Shown: one piece after another, positions 7,945 to 16,368 of the stretch
Numbering within the stretch: the stretch's first letter is position 1
Layout: every line of letters starts with the position of its first letter
NCBI GenBank assembly: GCA_964594985.1
Contig: CAZQNQ010000001.1
Span: 327,995 to 391,994, forward strand
Origin: JADLHS01 sp964594985
GTDB taxonomy: Bacteria; Verrucomicrobiota; Verrucomicrobiia; Limisphaerales; JADLHS01
Length of the DNA: 64,000 nucleotides
Direction of reading: 5' to 3'
Notes under the pieces: generated by a model
Told to the model about the DNA's origin: nothing
Seen by the model: the letters and a program-made list of their open reading frames with translations, nothing else
The model's database searches: none
Translations under genes and position numbers: made by a program

Positions 7945-9498
7945 TCAAGGCTCAGGAGCGGGATGAACCCGATCACCCGCTGGATCAATGAGCGTTGGCG
8001 TCACAAACACCACTATTCTTCTGTCATCAGTGCGTAACGCCGTGGCAACCGTCTGGCCATCCCATGTCGTGGTAGTAGTTGCCATTTTTCTCTCTCGGAT
8101 TAGAGGGAGAGGATTTCCCTTTGCATCAGCTCCGGCCAACGCGGCCTCACCCGGAAAATCATCGTACCTAGCCACACTTAAATTTAACGCCACACTGTAT
8201 CCGTCTGCTTGCAAAGTCGGTAATACGTCAGTCAGCAGCACCGACTCCGTGACCGCGCCAGTTGAAATGTTTGTCCTGCTCTCGGATGTCCGCATCTGCG
8301 CCTGCCGACCAGAAAGAGTTGTCATTTGTTGTACCGCCAGCAGTTCAGCATTGTCCGACTCTTTCAAGTGATTCAAAAGTTTGCTCATCTCGGCGGGCTC
8401 AACAACTGCGGTAGTGTTGTCCTTGAAAAACTCCAAGGCTTCGTCGGCTCCGGCATAAAACCGGGCACGTAGATGGATCTGAGGCTCCATTTTCTGCTGC
8501 GCCTGAGCAGTGACATTGTTTGTTTCCGCCAGTTTAGCCGCCAAGATTTTCTGTTCCGCCAGTTCCCGTCGCATCCGCCCGACTTCGCCCCGCAACCGCA
8601 ACAGTTCCATTTTTTCACGCTGTGCTTCTGCCGTTCCGTCGTCGGACTTTACGACCATCGCAGGTGCATCCTTGATCGCCGCCATTTGCATTCGCAATGC
8701 CGCATTTTCCTCGCGCAGCCGATTCAACTCCTGTTGTTGCAGAACCACTCCGACCAGCATAGCCACCGCACAAGCCGAAGGAATCAGCACTTTTAATTTT
8801 GCGGCGGTGAGCAAACCGCTCCCGGCAGCCACCCCAGTTGCCACCGTTGCTGTGAGTGATGCTGTAACAAGTGCTCCAGCCAATGCCTTTGGTGCGACCA
8901 ACACCGCTTGCGCTGTCAAAACGGCCGCAAGTGTCGCCGTGGTGGAGCTGACGCCCCGTGCCGCCAGGATTCCGCGCAACTTGTCCAACGCCCGTTCCGC
9001 CCGCATCCGTGCCGCGTTCTCAGTCAACCCAAGACGGACGCCGATTTGCACGAAAGGCTTTCGCTCGAAGTAACGCTGCAAAATCACCTCGCGATCCGCT
9101 TCCGGAAGTTCGTGCATCGCCCCGTCAATCACAGGTTGAAGCCGCTCCCAATCCAATTCCGGCGTCGCATTCACATGGGTTTCGTGCATTTGATGGGCCT
9201 CCTGTTCGCGCACCCGCCGCCGCTGTTCACCGCGGACAATCTTTGCCGCCGCATAATGTGCGCCGGTGTACAGCCAACCCGCCAGCGATGAATGGTTGGT
9301 CAATGATTTGGCTTTGCGCGCCAAATCAGTAAAAACTGTCTGCGCGACCTCCTCGGCGAATTGATGGTCGCCGCCCACCTGCCGCAGCGCGGCGGAATAG
9401 ACGAGATTGAGATGCCGCCGGACCAATTCCGCAAAGTCATCTTCGGCCCGGGTGGCGGCGAACCGCTGAAGTAATGCGGAGTCGTCTAGCATGTTCAT
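7945..9498 (-). CDS. ECF-type sigma factor fused to membrane segment and secretin-like domain
   Basis: The N-terminus is an extracytoplasmic-function sigma factor: region 2 (residues about 10-85, with VGGDHQFAEEVAQTVFTDLA) and region 4 (about 120-175, with LPEADREVILQRYF and a helix-turn-helix). Hydrophobic Ala/Leu/Val-rich stretches follow at about 185-250, then a Leu-rich coiled coil (LRMQMAAI, LRGEVGRMRREL, about 255-335). The last 170 residues recall the secretin core: LSGRQAQMRTSES, DVLPTLQADGYSVAL and the terminal RIVVFVTPTLIDPAG. This suggests a membrane-tethered regulator. Starts at 9498 and 9492 are both ATG; a GTG at 9513 is possible. Confidence 0.8.
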   Translation of the reverse strand: MNMLDDSALLQRFAATRAEDDFAELVRRHLNLVYSAALRQVGGDHQFAEEVAQTVFTDLARKAKSLTNHSSLAGWLYTGAHYAAAKIVRGEQRRRVREQEAHQMHETHVNATPELDWERLQPVIDGAMHELPEADREVILQRYFERKPFVQIGVRLGLTENAARMRAERALDKLRGILAARGVSSTTATLAAVLTAQAVLVAPKALAGALVTASLTATVATGVAAGSGLLTAAKLKVLIPSACAVAMLVGVVLQQQELNRLREENAALRMQMAAIKDAPAMVVKSDDGTAEAQREKMELLRLRGEVGRMRRELAEQKILAAKLAETNNVTAQAQQKMEPQIHLRARFYAGADEALEFFKDNTTAVVEPAEMSKLLNHLKESDNAELLAVQQMTTLSGRQAQMRTSESRTNISTGAVTESVLLTDVLPTLQADGYSVALNLSVARYDDFPGEAALAGADAKGNPLPLIRERKMATTTTTWDGQTVATALRTDDRRIVVFVTPTLIDPAGDRVHPAPEP

Positions 9499-9569
9499 TT
9501 CACCAATCAGCACCCGCCAAACTCAAAAGCGCACAAAATTTTCACGCATTCGGAAAACAAATGCTCAAG

Positions 9570-10223
9570 CTACGGAAATCGCTCTTTGTCCTCGCACGGC
9601 TCCAGCCTGGCGATCTGCGCCATGATTTGATCGGCGACTTCCTGATAAATCTCCTTGAGCCGCGTCTTGGAACAGGTTTTGGCCTCGGCCCGCAGTTCGG
9701 TGAAATACATCGGTTTGCCGTACTTGGCCGCGATCTTGTGCGGCTTGGGAAACTTCGCGTCCTTACCATACGCTTCAAACGTCCCGAACACGCGCACCGG
9801 GACGACGGGCGCGTTGGATTTGATCACCGTCAAGCCGATGCCCGAGCGCGCCGGATGAAGTTTTCCATCCAAAGTCCGCGTGCCCTCGGGAAAAAGAATG
9901 ATGCCCGCGCCACCCAGCAGCCGATCGAGAATTGTCTTCAACCCTTTCGCCCCGCCGCCATCACGATCCACTGGAACGGCATCCCAGTTACGCAACACCC
10001 AGCCAACTCCCGGAAAGCGAAACAACGATTCGCGCGCGAGATAACTGATACCGCGCTTCAGCCCCGTGCCGACGAGCGGTGGATCAATGAGGCTCGCGTG
10101 GTTGCAGGCCAGAATCACGGGACCGGACTTGGGGACGCGCTCCGCGTTGAACCACTCCGCGCGACAGTAGAGTTTGTAAACCGTGCGGAAAAACCGCCAA
10201 CCGCAGTAATAGACCGGATTCAT
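9570..10223 (-). CDS. plsC: 1-acyl-sn-glycerol-3-phosphate acyltransferase
   Basis: Membrane-associated acyltransferase that converts lysophosphatidate to phosphatidate in phospholipid synthesis. The catalytic H-X4-D motif is NHASLID at residues about 41-47, and the second block FPEGTRT lies near residue 115. Length 217 aa is typical. ATG 10223 overlaps the cmk stop by four bases (ATGA), so the two are co-translated, an arrangement also seen in other bacteria. Confidence 0.9.
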   Translation of the reverse strand: MNPVYYCGWRFFRTVYKLYCRAEWFNAERVPKSGPVILACNHASLIDPPLVGTGLKRGISYLARESLFRFPGVGWVLRNWDAVPVDRDGGGAKGLKTILDRLLGGAGIILFPEGTRTLDGKLHPARSGIGLTVIKSNAPVVPVRVFGTFEAYGKDAKFPKPHKIAAKYGKPMYFTELRAEAKTCSKTRLKEIYQEVADQIMAQIARLEPCEDKERFP

Positions 10224-10885
10224 CGTCCATCCGCCTTCAACCGCGCCTGAATGTCTTTGATCAACAACCCGCTTGTCTGCTCGCTGGTCATGTTCGAGTT
10301 GTTGATGACCTTCGCGCCCAGCGCAATCATCAGCGGCGCGGCGGCCCGCTGACTGTCGCGCTGATCCCGCGCGGCGAGATTTTCATTCACGCCTTCGGCC
10401 ACGCGACGTTTGGTGCGCTCTTCGAGATGCGCGTCGAGGTAATACTTGTAATCCGTCTCGGGGAAAACATTCGTGCCGATGTCGCGCCCTTCCATCACGA
10501 GATTGCCGAACTGGATGCAATCGCGCTGCGTCTTCTTCATCCACTCGCGCACCTTGGGCACGGCGGCAATCATCGAGACCGCCACGCTCACTTCGACCAG
10601 CCGGATTTCCTTCTCGGGAAAATAGCCATCCACCGTGAGCCGCACTTTGGCGTCCACGCATTCCAGCTTGGTCTTCCACTTGCGACACGCCGCCGCCACG
10701 GCTTTGGCGTCGTGGAAATCAATGCGGTTGGACAGGCAATACCACGCCAGCGTGCGATACATCGCGCCGGTGTCCACATAGACATAGCCCAGCGCCTTGG
10801 CGACCAACTTGGCGTTGGTGCTCTTGCCGCTGGCGCTCGTGCCATCAATGGCAATGACGATTGGATGCTTGGTTTTCAATTTCAT
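10220..10885 (-). CDS. cmk: Cytidylate kinase
   Basis: Phosphorylates CMP and dCMP. The P-loop is DGTSASGKST at residues about 14-23, followed by YVDTGAMYRTLAW, and EGRDIGTNVFPETDYKYYLD around residue 130-150 with the Arg-rich lid after it. Length 221 aa is normal. I chose ATG 10885 because the frame upstream is a palindromic repeat. It overlaps plsC by 4 bases. Confidence 0.93.
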   Translation of the reverse strand: MKLKTKHPIVIAIDGTSASGKSTNAKLVAKALGYVYVDTGAMYRTLAWYCLSNRIDFHDAKAVAAACRKWKTKLECVDAKVRLTVDGYFPEKEIRLVEVSVAVSMIAAVPKVREWMKKTQRDCIQFGNLVMEGRDIGTNVFPETDYKYYLDAHLEERTKRRVAEGVNENLAARDQRDSQRAAAPLMIALGAKVINNSNMTSEQTSGLLIKDIQARLKADGR

Positions 10886-10969
10886 GTAGCTGCACTCGTG
10901 AGAGTGCGGCAAATTTCAAATGCTAGCCGACAAACGAATTGGCCGCGTTCTTACGAACGCAGCCACTAC
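10886..10969. repeat. Imperfect inverted repeat between aroA and cmk
   Basis: The left arm at 10886-10909 (GTAGCTGCACTCGTGAGAGT...) and the right arm at 10943-10969 are inverted relatives allowing a 3-base gap. It fills the whole space between the aroA stop and the cmk start, directly abutting the cmk start codon. Confidence 0.75.
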
Positions 10970-10971
10970 AA

Positions 10972-12489
10972 TCAATCCGCGAACAAATCTTCCCCTTCCA
11001 ACTTCCGCGTCCGCTTTCCGTCCTTAACCTCCCAAATCTCCGCGCCCAAGCCATGCGGCGGCGCGGCGGCGAGTTTTTGGAAAAAATTGGGGAACGTCTT
11101 CTTCACACAGGAGGGATTCTTGAGTTTTATGCCCGGCACTTTCAATCCCAGAATTGCGAAACACATCGCCATGCGATGGTCGTTGTAGGTTTCGATCTCC
11201 GCACCGTGCAGTTTGGCGGGATAAATTGTCAACATGTCTCCTTCTTCAGTTACTTTCGCTCCGCACTTGGTCAACTCCGTGCGCAAGGCGACAACGCGTT
11301 CGCATTCTTGGACTCGCAGTCGGCCCAATTCGGTGAAGTCAACTGGTATTATTGCAAATGGCGAGAGCGCGATCGCGGTCATGATGCTGTCACCAAGATC
11401 ATGGGCACGAGAGAACGATAAGTGTTTTCCGCCAAAGTCCTCTAACACTCGCAAATCTTCGCGCCATCGAATCCCATATTCGAGCCGCATCTCAGCTTCT
11501 GACCTATTTCTGCTCAGTTCAACTGAGGTAGTCGCAAGCGCAAACATCGCATCTGGAAACTCCTGATCAATTTGCCATGTGCTTGCCGGCCATTCTTTCA
11601 CGACTACGCTGGAAAAACCGTCAACGGTCATGACTAAGTTTGTCTCCACTACCTCAAGGTTAGCATCTTGGTCTGCAGGAATCGCGGTATAGCAACCAGC
11701 ACCCCAAAAATAACTCCCACTGCTCGCGTCCGGCTCGATTTGAAACTTGCCACCATTCCACGGAAACACTTCCACCAACCGCTCCGTCATCCTGACATAC
11801 GGCGCTTCCTCGTCATCGTCGCCAGCCACCCTTACATCCCAGCCGCCGTGCTTGGCGGATAGCAACAACGCCGAGGCGAACTGCGAGCTTTCGTCAATGC
11901 TCACCGTGCAAGACTGGTAGGGCGCGTCACTCCGTGCGCGCCGCTCTGTTGCAACCGACGATTCGGCGCGCACGGAGTGACGCGCCCTACCACCAAAAAT
12001 CGTTGCCGGCAACTTGTCATTCGTCGTGTCCACGCGGTAGCCAAGCTCGCGCAAAGCCTTGAACAGCGCCGCTTGCGGACGCTCGTGCATCCGGGGCACA
12101 CCGCTCAGGCGATACACGCCATCGCCCAGACAAACCATCGCCGCCAGAAACCGCGCCGCCGTGCCCGCGTTGCCGACGAACAATTCCAACGGCTGCTCCG
12201 CCGTGCCCGCCTTGGGAATCTTCCCGCCCTGCCCTTTGACCGTGATGGTGCGATTGCAAAACTCCGCCGGATCATTCTCCACGCGCACGTCGAAGCCCAG
12301 CGTCCGCAACGCCTCGGTCATCACCTGCGTATCTTCGCTCCAAAGCGCGCCGGTCAGCGTCACTTCGCCATCCGCCAGCGCCGCGAGGATGAGCGCGCGG
12401 TTGGTAATACTCTTTGAACCCGGCACGGTGATTTCCGCGCGCACCGGTTTTTCGAGCGGAATGATTTCGATGAGATCGGGCAAGGCCAT
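10972..12489 (-). CDS. aroA: 3-phosphoshikimate 1-carboxyvinyltransferase (EPSP synthase)
   Basis: Joins shikimate-3-phosphate and PEP in aromatic amino acid synthesis. Signatures: PGSKSITNRALILAA (residues about 23-37), GNAGTAARFLAAMV (about 104-117), ESSQFASALLLSA, and YNDHRMAMCFAILGL near the C-terminus. It has 505 aa against about 430 normally. Part of the excess is residues about 167-191, encoded by a perfect 27-bp inverted repeat (11916-11942/11965-11991), just before the SSQF segment. In known EPSP synthases this is a strand-connecting surface loop. The tail (KDGKRTRKLEGEDLFAD) is also extra. tyrA lies upstream on the same strand. Confidence 0.95.
   Translation of the reverse strand: MALPDLIEIIPLEKPVRAEITVPGSKSITNRALILAALADGEVTLTGALWSEDTQVMTEALRTLGFDVRVENDPAEFCNRTITVKGQGGKIPKAGTAEQPLELFVGNAGTAARFLAAMVCLGDGVYRLSGVPRMHERPQAALFKALRELGYRVDTTNDKLPATIFGGRARHSVRAESSVATERRARSDAPYQSCTVSIDESSQFASALLLSAKHGGWDVRVAGDDDEEAPYVRMTERLVEVFPWNGGKFQIEPDASSGSYFWGAGCYTAIPADQDANLEVVETNLVMTVDGFSSVVVKEWPASTWQIDQEFPDAMFALATTSVELSRNRSEAEMRLEYGIRWREDLRVLEDFGGKHLSFSRAHDLGDSIMTAIALSPFAIIPVDFTELGRLRVQECERVVALRTELTKCGAKVTEEGDMLTIYPAKLHGAEIETYNDHRMAMCFAILGLKVPGIKLKNPSCVKKTFPNFFQKLAAAPPHGLGAEIWEVKDGKRTRKLEGEDLFAD
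11916..11991. repeat. Perfect 27-bp inverted repeat inside aroA
   Basis: Arms at 11916-11942 and 11965-11991 are exact reverse complements around a 22-base loop; the arm begins GGTAGGGCGCGTCACTCCGT. It is translated in frame as an Arg/Ser-rich peptide (GGRARHSVRAESS...). Its TAGGG end recalls the element at 4896. Confidence 0.95.
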
Positions 12490-12501
12490 TTGAATTATTC
12501 C

Positions 12502-12565
12502 TCACGCAAAGACCGCCAAGGACGCAAAGCAGAAAACCTTTGCGCCCGTCGCGACCTTTGCGTGA
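12502..12565. repeat. CACGCAAAG-type palindromic element between tyrA and aroA
   Basis: The left arm 12502-12529 carries TCACGCAAAG and repeated CGCAAAG-like units. The right arm 12537-12565 carries CCTTTGCG units and ends in CCTTTGCGTGA. Relatives are at 38470-38561 and 40471-40548. It occupies almost the whole gap between the tyrA stop and the aroA start. Confidence 0.82.
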
Positions 12566-12574
12566 TTTCAAAAA

Positions 12575-13459
12575 TCATTCTGAAGAAGGAGATGCGCAAC
12601 ACGCACACCAGTTGTCGCGGCGTTGCTTGGCAGTTTCAAAAAATTTCGCGATGGCCTGCATATCGCCGCGCTTGAGAGCGGATTGAACCTTGTTCAACTC
12701 GTTGATGAAACCAGCCAGTGTCCGCCCAAGGTGTTTGCGATTGGTCAACGCGATGTCCCGCCACATCTCGGGCGAACCGGACGCAATGCGCGTCGTGTCC
12801 CGAAAACCCGTGGCGCAAAGCAGCGTTTGCTCCTTCGGCAGTTTGGGATCAAGCACCAGATTCGCCAGCGTCGCCGCCAGCAGATGCGGCAGATGACTGG
12901 AACGACTGACAAAGGCATCGTGATCATCGGGCGAAGTGCGCAGCAACCGCGCCCCAACGTCCTTCCAAAGCGCTTCGACTTTGCGCAGGGCGGATTGATT
13001 GGTTCGCTTGGTGGGCGTGACCACGCAAATCGCGCATTCAAACAAATCCCCGCGCGCCGCCAGCACGCCTTGTTTTTCGCCGCCCGCCATCGGATGGCTG
13101 CCGACGAAATGCGCGCCCGCCTTGGCGACCAGCGATTCCAATTCGCGCACCACACTGCCCTTCACGCTGCCAACGTCGGTGACAATCGCGCCGCGTTTTA
13201 GTGCGGGCAACATTTGGCGCAGCAACGGTTGCATTTGCGCCAGCGGCGTGCAGAACACAATCAAGTCCGCCCCAGAAACGGCCGCCAATAGGTCGGTGGT
13301 GGCGTAATCCGTCACGCCCGCGCGTTCACATTCCTTGATGCTCGCCTCGCGCCGGACGTAACCGGCGATTTCCTTGGCGAGCTTGCGGCGGCGCAACGCC
13401 AAGCCGAGCGAACCGCCCAGCAAGCCCACGCCGACGAGTGTGATTTTGTTCCAACGCAC
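12575..13459 (-). CDS. tyrA: Prephenate dehydrogenase
   Basis: NAD-dependent oxidative decarboxylation of prephenate in tyrosine synthesis. An N-terminal Rossmann motif, GVGLLGGSLGLALRRR (residues about 8-23), is followed by the family segments FCTPL, TDVGSVKG, GSHPMAGGEKQG and TPTK, and later SHLPHLLAATLA and GFRDTTRIASGSPEMW. It is upstream of aroA on the same strand, consistent with an aromatic operon. GTG 13459 puts the Rossmann strand at the N-terminus. A GTG at 13528 is in frame but would include a tandem-repeat-encoded leader. Confidence 0.92.
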   Translation of the reverse strand: MRWNKITLVGVGLLGGSLGLALRRRKLAKEIAGYVRREASIKECERAGVTDYATTDLLAAVSGADLIVFCTPLAQMQPLLRQMLPALKRGAIVTDVGSVKGSVVRELESLVAKAGAHFVGSHPMAGGEKQGVLAARGDLFECAICVVTPTKRTNQSALRKVEALWKDVGARLLRTSPDDHDAFVSRSSHLPHLLAATLANLVLDPKLPKEQTLLCATGFRDTTRIASGSPEMWRDIALTNRKHLGRTLAGFINELNKVQSALKRGDMQAIAKFFETAKQRRDNWCACCASPSSE

Positions 13460-13469
13460 GGCACGGAGA

Positions 13470-13497
13470 ATAGCGGATGGAGGATAGCGGAGGAAGA
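13470..13497. repeat. Heptamer array upstream of tyrA
   Basis: Four 7-base units: ATAGCGG, ATGGAGG, ATAGCGG and AGGAAGA. It lies just upstream of the chosen tyrA start and is one of several 7-bp tandem arrays in this window. Confidence 0.7.
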
Positions 13498-13552
13498 TGG
13501 AAAGTGGCGTTGCTCTGGAAATAGTCACCCATCAAAAGCGCCAGAGGCGCGA

Positions 13553-13665
13553 CATGTTTATAGTACCCGCCAAGAAAGATCACCAGCTCCGTAGGAGCGG
13601 CAGCGGCAAAAATATGCCGCTCCTACGGAGCTTGAAATTTTTGATGCGGACAATCTATAAACATG
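13553..13665. repeat. Nested palindromic element upstream of tyrA
   Basis: The inner perfect 18-bp arms 13585-13602 and 13615-13632 (AGCTCCGTAGGAGCGGCA) surround a 12-base loop. The outer 11-bp arms 13553-13563 and 13655-13665 (CATGTTTATAG) are also exact. It lies between tyrA and the oxidoreductase gene; no gene is seen in 13460-13679. Confidence 0.88.
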
Positions 13666-13679
13666 CCGCACCTACGGTG

Positions 13680-14765
13680 CTACATCTTCGCGACGGTAAT
13701 TAACCGACCATCCGCTCGCGCTGAAGCCAGGCACGCATCCAAGACAAGCTGCGTTTTCAACGCCACTTCCGGCCAGAATTCGTTCAACTTACCGGACTGA
13801 ACCTGTGCGGCAAAGTTGCGGATCATCAGCGTGTCCTGCGCGGTGAGATGACCAAGTTGCGACAACGCCCCGGGATCGAGCGGCACGACTGTGCCTGGCG
13901 CGGCGGGAACGCGATGTTCGGTCGCGTTAATTTCGTAGGCGGATTCGTAGCTGTTGCGCGGATGGACGTAGTCGGCCATGCGCACCGTCCCTTGCGTGCC
14001 CATGAAGCTGACCCATTGTTGACTGGCAATCGCGAAGGAACAATGGAATCCCGCCGAAGTGCCGTTGGCAAAAAGCAGTTCGCCCGAGAACTGCGTCGGC
14101 GTCACGCCGTCGGCGGCGACCGCGAGAATCCGCCCGGTGGCGGCGGTGGGAAGTTCCCAATTCATCGCGAACAGCGAGATGCGCAGGCAATACCAACCGA
14201 GATCGCCCAGACAACCGGAAGGTTCGAGCGAACTTTGCACCCGGATGTTCGCCGGAAAGTTTGGATTGTCGCCGAGGAAACTGAACTCCGAAGCGATGCG
14301 GCGCAGCGGGCCGATGCGTTTGGCGTCGGCCAACACCGCGCGGACCACCGCGAGGCGCGGATGGTGCATGAACATGACGCCGTCCATGAACTGCACGCGA
14401 TGTTTCCGGCAGGCGGCGAGCATCTCACGCAGGTCGGCGGCGTTCACAGCGCAGGGTTTTTCGCTGAAGACGTGCTTGCCCGCCTGCGCGGCACGGATGA
14501 CCCATTCCTTGCGGAGGGCGGTTGGCAAGGGAAGATAAACCGCATCTATCTCTGACGACGCGAGCAACTCTTCGTAGTTGCCGAGAACTTTTGGGGCCGG
14601 CGCGAACGCCGCCTGGGCCTGGCATTCGCGGATGAATTGTTCGCCGCGCGCCACGTCGCGGGCGGCGAGGGCGGTGACCATGCCGTTGCCGGAATTGACG
14701 AACGCCTTCCAGTTTTTGCGGGCGATGCTTGCCGCACCGAGGATACCCCAACGGAGTTTGGTCAT
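13680..14765 (-). CDS. Gfo/Idh/MocA-family oxidoreductase
   Basis: NAD(P)-dependent dehydrogenase of unknown sugar-like substrate, 361 aa. The N-terminal Rossmann fold has RWGILGAASIARKN (residues about 5-18), and the family's catalytic EKPCAVNA is at about 95-102. The C-terminal alpha/beta domain follows (GCLGDLGWYCLR, and so on). ATG 14765 is chosen because the nucleotide-binding motif follows at once and the upstream frame is a repeat. Substrate cannot be inferred from the neighbours. Confidence 0.88.
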   Translation of the reverse strand: MTKLRWGILGAASIARKNWKAFVNSGNGMVTALAARDVARGEQFIRECQAQAAFAPAPKVLGNYEELLASSEIDAVYLPLPTALRKEWVIRAAQAGKHVFSEKPCAVNAADLREMLAACRKHRVQFMDGVMFMHHPRLAVVRAVLADAKRIGPLRRIASEFSFLGDNPNFPANIRVQSSLEPSGCLGDLGWYCLRISLFAMNWELPTAATGRILAVAADGVTPTQFSGELLFANGTSAGFHCSFAIASQQWVSFMGTQGTVRMADYVHPRNSYESAYEINATEHRVPAAPGTVVPLDPGALSQLGHLTAQDTLMIRNFAAQVQSGKLNEFWPEVALKTQLVLDACLASARADGRLITVAKM

Positions 14766-14774
14766 AATTTTATT

Positions 14775-14845
14775 GGAGCGCCGAACACCGTTCCGGCGCG
14801 TTTCAAACCTGGTCAGCCACGGGCCGAGGCGGCGCTCGGCGCTCC
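14775..14845. repeat. GAPSTASA-family element at the end of cbiX
   Basis: The left arm starts at 14775 (GGAGCGCCGAACACCG) and the right arm covers 14821-14845 (ending GCGCTCGGCGCTCC). It spans the oxidoreductase-cbiX gap and provides the last codons and the stop of the cbiX gene. Confidence 0.8.
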
Positions 14846-15664
14846 CGCCGCCTCGCGCACGCGTTCCAAAATCACTTCCGCCAGCAGCGGCTCGCTGCCG
14901 ATGGCGGCGGAATACCACGTGAGTTTGCCGAGCTTTTCCGACGGATTACGCCATGTTGGTTGCCCGGCGGCAAGGCGTTCTTTCACGAGGCGCTCCGGTT
15001 CGCCCAGCAACACCGGGATGTCCTCGGTCGTGTGCAGGCCGTCGCTGATGAAGAACGGCACGACGACGACGTTGCGGGTCGCGGCGGTGGCCTGACAACC
15101 TTTGAGGCGCGGGGCTTCGTCCAGGTAAACGGCGCGCACGTCCGCGTAGAGATTGCGGGCGCGAATCAATTCCACCTGTTGTTCGATGGCCACGCGCGAC
15201 TGCACGCTGCGCTCCGTGCCGTGTCCGGCGATGAACAGCGTGATGTCTTTCGGCTTCGGCGCTCGGGGAAAGGGAAATTGTTCCACCACGCCCCGGGCGC
15301 GGGCCAGCAAGACGTTGGTCATGCTGGGATGCGTGCCGACGGGCTTGCAGTAGTGGATGGTGGATGGTGGATGGTGGATGGTTGATTGACCCGAAAAACC
15401 CAGTTCGCGCGGGATGACTTCGCCGGCGAAGTAGCCTTCGCTGATCATCAGCGGGACGATGAAGACGCGCGGGGTTTTGATTTCGGCGAGGACAGTCTTG
15501 ATCTGCGGGGCTTGTTTCCAGAACGCCTCGCGCACGGCGGCGAACAGGCCGCGTTGCCGCAGTCCGGCGACATGCTGGAGCACGGGCGCGGCGGAATTTT
15601 CATTCAATGTCGTGCCGTGGCCCATGATGACCAGCGTGGCATCTTGGAATTGCTCCGAACTCAC
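14813..15664 (-). CDS. CbiX-type sirohydrochlorin chelatase, two-domain
   Basis: Likely inserts cobalt or iron into sirohydrochlorin (cobalamin or siroheme synthesis). It has two tandem CbiX modules. The first has MGHGTTLNEN and VPLMISEGYFAGEVIP; the second has IAGHGTERSVQ and VPFFISDGLHTTEDIP. The second keeps both active-site histidines. In the first, the second His position is Tyr (GYF), so only one canonical site is intact. A four-unit heptamer array (15353-15380) is translated as IHHPPSTIHY in domain one, and the C-terminus is repeat-derived. GTG 15664 is my choice; the frame extends to 15769. Confidence 0.82.
   Translation of the reverse strand: MSSEQFQDATLVIMGHGTTLNENSAAPVLQHVAGLRQRGLFAAVREAFWKQAPQIKTVLAEIKTPRVFIVPLMISEGYFAGEVIPRELGFSGQSTIHHPPSTIHYCKPVGTHPSMTNVLLARARGVVEQFPFPRAPKPKDITLFIAGHGTERSVQSRVAIEQQVELIRARNLYADVRAVYLDEAPRLKGCQATAATRNVVVVPFFISDGLHTTEDIPVLLGEPERLVKERLAAGQPTWRNPSEKLGKLTWYSAAIGSEPLLAEVILERVREAAGAPSAASARG
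15353..15387. repeat. GTGGATG heptamer array inside cbiX
   Basis: Four exact GTGGATG units at 15353-15380, followed by the variant GTTGATT. It is read through in frame on the minus strand. Confidence 0.92.
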
Positions 15665-15782
15665 GGGCGAATGGTTAGCCGACGCCCGCCTCCCCCGCAA
15701 GGCGTTCTCCGGGCGCAAAGTTTTGAATGTTTTTGACTCCGCGCCCGTCTTTCGTTCCAATCTACGCAAATCTTAAATCATT

Positions 15783-16238
15783 ATGACCATTAAAAGCGTT
15801 CCTTTCCGTAACACTCTGGCCCTGGCGGCAACCCTGGCCGTTGCCCTGACCGTTTCCGCCCAAGCCGAAGAAAAGCATTCGCACTCCGCCAACGTGGACC
15901 TCAGCAAACTCCCGGCCGCGGCCACCAAAGCGGGCGTCACTTTCGATGCCGACATCAAACCCATCTTTGAAACATCCTGCGTCAAATGTCACGGCGCGGA
16001 AAAGCCCAAGGCCGGCCTGCGCTTGAACAGTCTCGAAGCCACGCTCAAGGGCACGAAGGAAGGCAAGGTGGTCGAACCGGGCAAGAGCGACAAAAGCCCG
16101 CTGCTCGCCAGCATCGCCTGCCTGCCGGGCGAGGAGGACGGTTGGATGCCGCCGAAAAACAACAAGGCCAAGATCGCACCGCTGACGAAGGAACAGGTCG
16201 GCTTGGTGCGCGCGTGGATCGAACAGGGCGCGAAGTAA
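15783..16238 (+). CDS. Planctomycete-type c-type cytochrome
   Basis: Exported single-heme cytochrome, 151 aa. A signal peptide occupies residues 1-28 (cleavage near SAQA-EEK). The heme motif CVKCH is preceded by FDADIKPIFETS, typical of the PSCyt1 family (heme at about residue 65), and MPPKNNKAKIAPLT with a C-terminal LVRAWIEQGAK helix follows, the Met being a candidate axial ligand. It is transcribed divergently from cbiX and closed by a strong terminator. Confidence 0.9.
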   Translation: MTIKSVPFRNTLALAATLAVALTVSAQAEEKHSHSANVDLSKLPAAATKAGVTFDADIKPIFETSCVKCHGAEKPKAGLRLNSLEATLKGTKEGKVVEPGKSDKSPLLASIACLPGEEDGWMPPKNNKAKIAPLTKEQVGLVRAWIEQGAK

Positions 16239-16256
16239 GATTTATTTTTCTCTCAG

Positions 16257-16288
16257 CGGCGCGAATCGGAAACGGTTCGCGCCGTTTT
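16257..16288 (+). terminator. Rho-independent terminator after the cytochrome gene
   Basis: A 12-bp stem with one wobble (16257-16268 pairing with 16273-16284) is closed by a GAAA tetraloop and followed by TTTTGCTTT, 18 bases after the cytochrome stop. Confidence 0.88.
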
Positions 16289-16368
16289 GCTTTCTCAAGG
16301 AGTCATTACCACCCGCCATCCTCAGCATGAAGTCGCTTGATTACGGCGAATTTTGATATATTGCTTGG

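Noticed and set aside
9540..9600. Weak similarity between the plsC end region and the sequence near 7900
   Set aside because: About 29 of 39 bases match by eye, but there is no palindrome or further copy, so chance is likely.
13470..13497. Heptamer arrays considered as CRISPR
   Set aside because: Units are 7 bp without spacers, and no cas genes are in the window.
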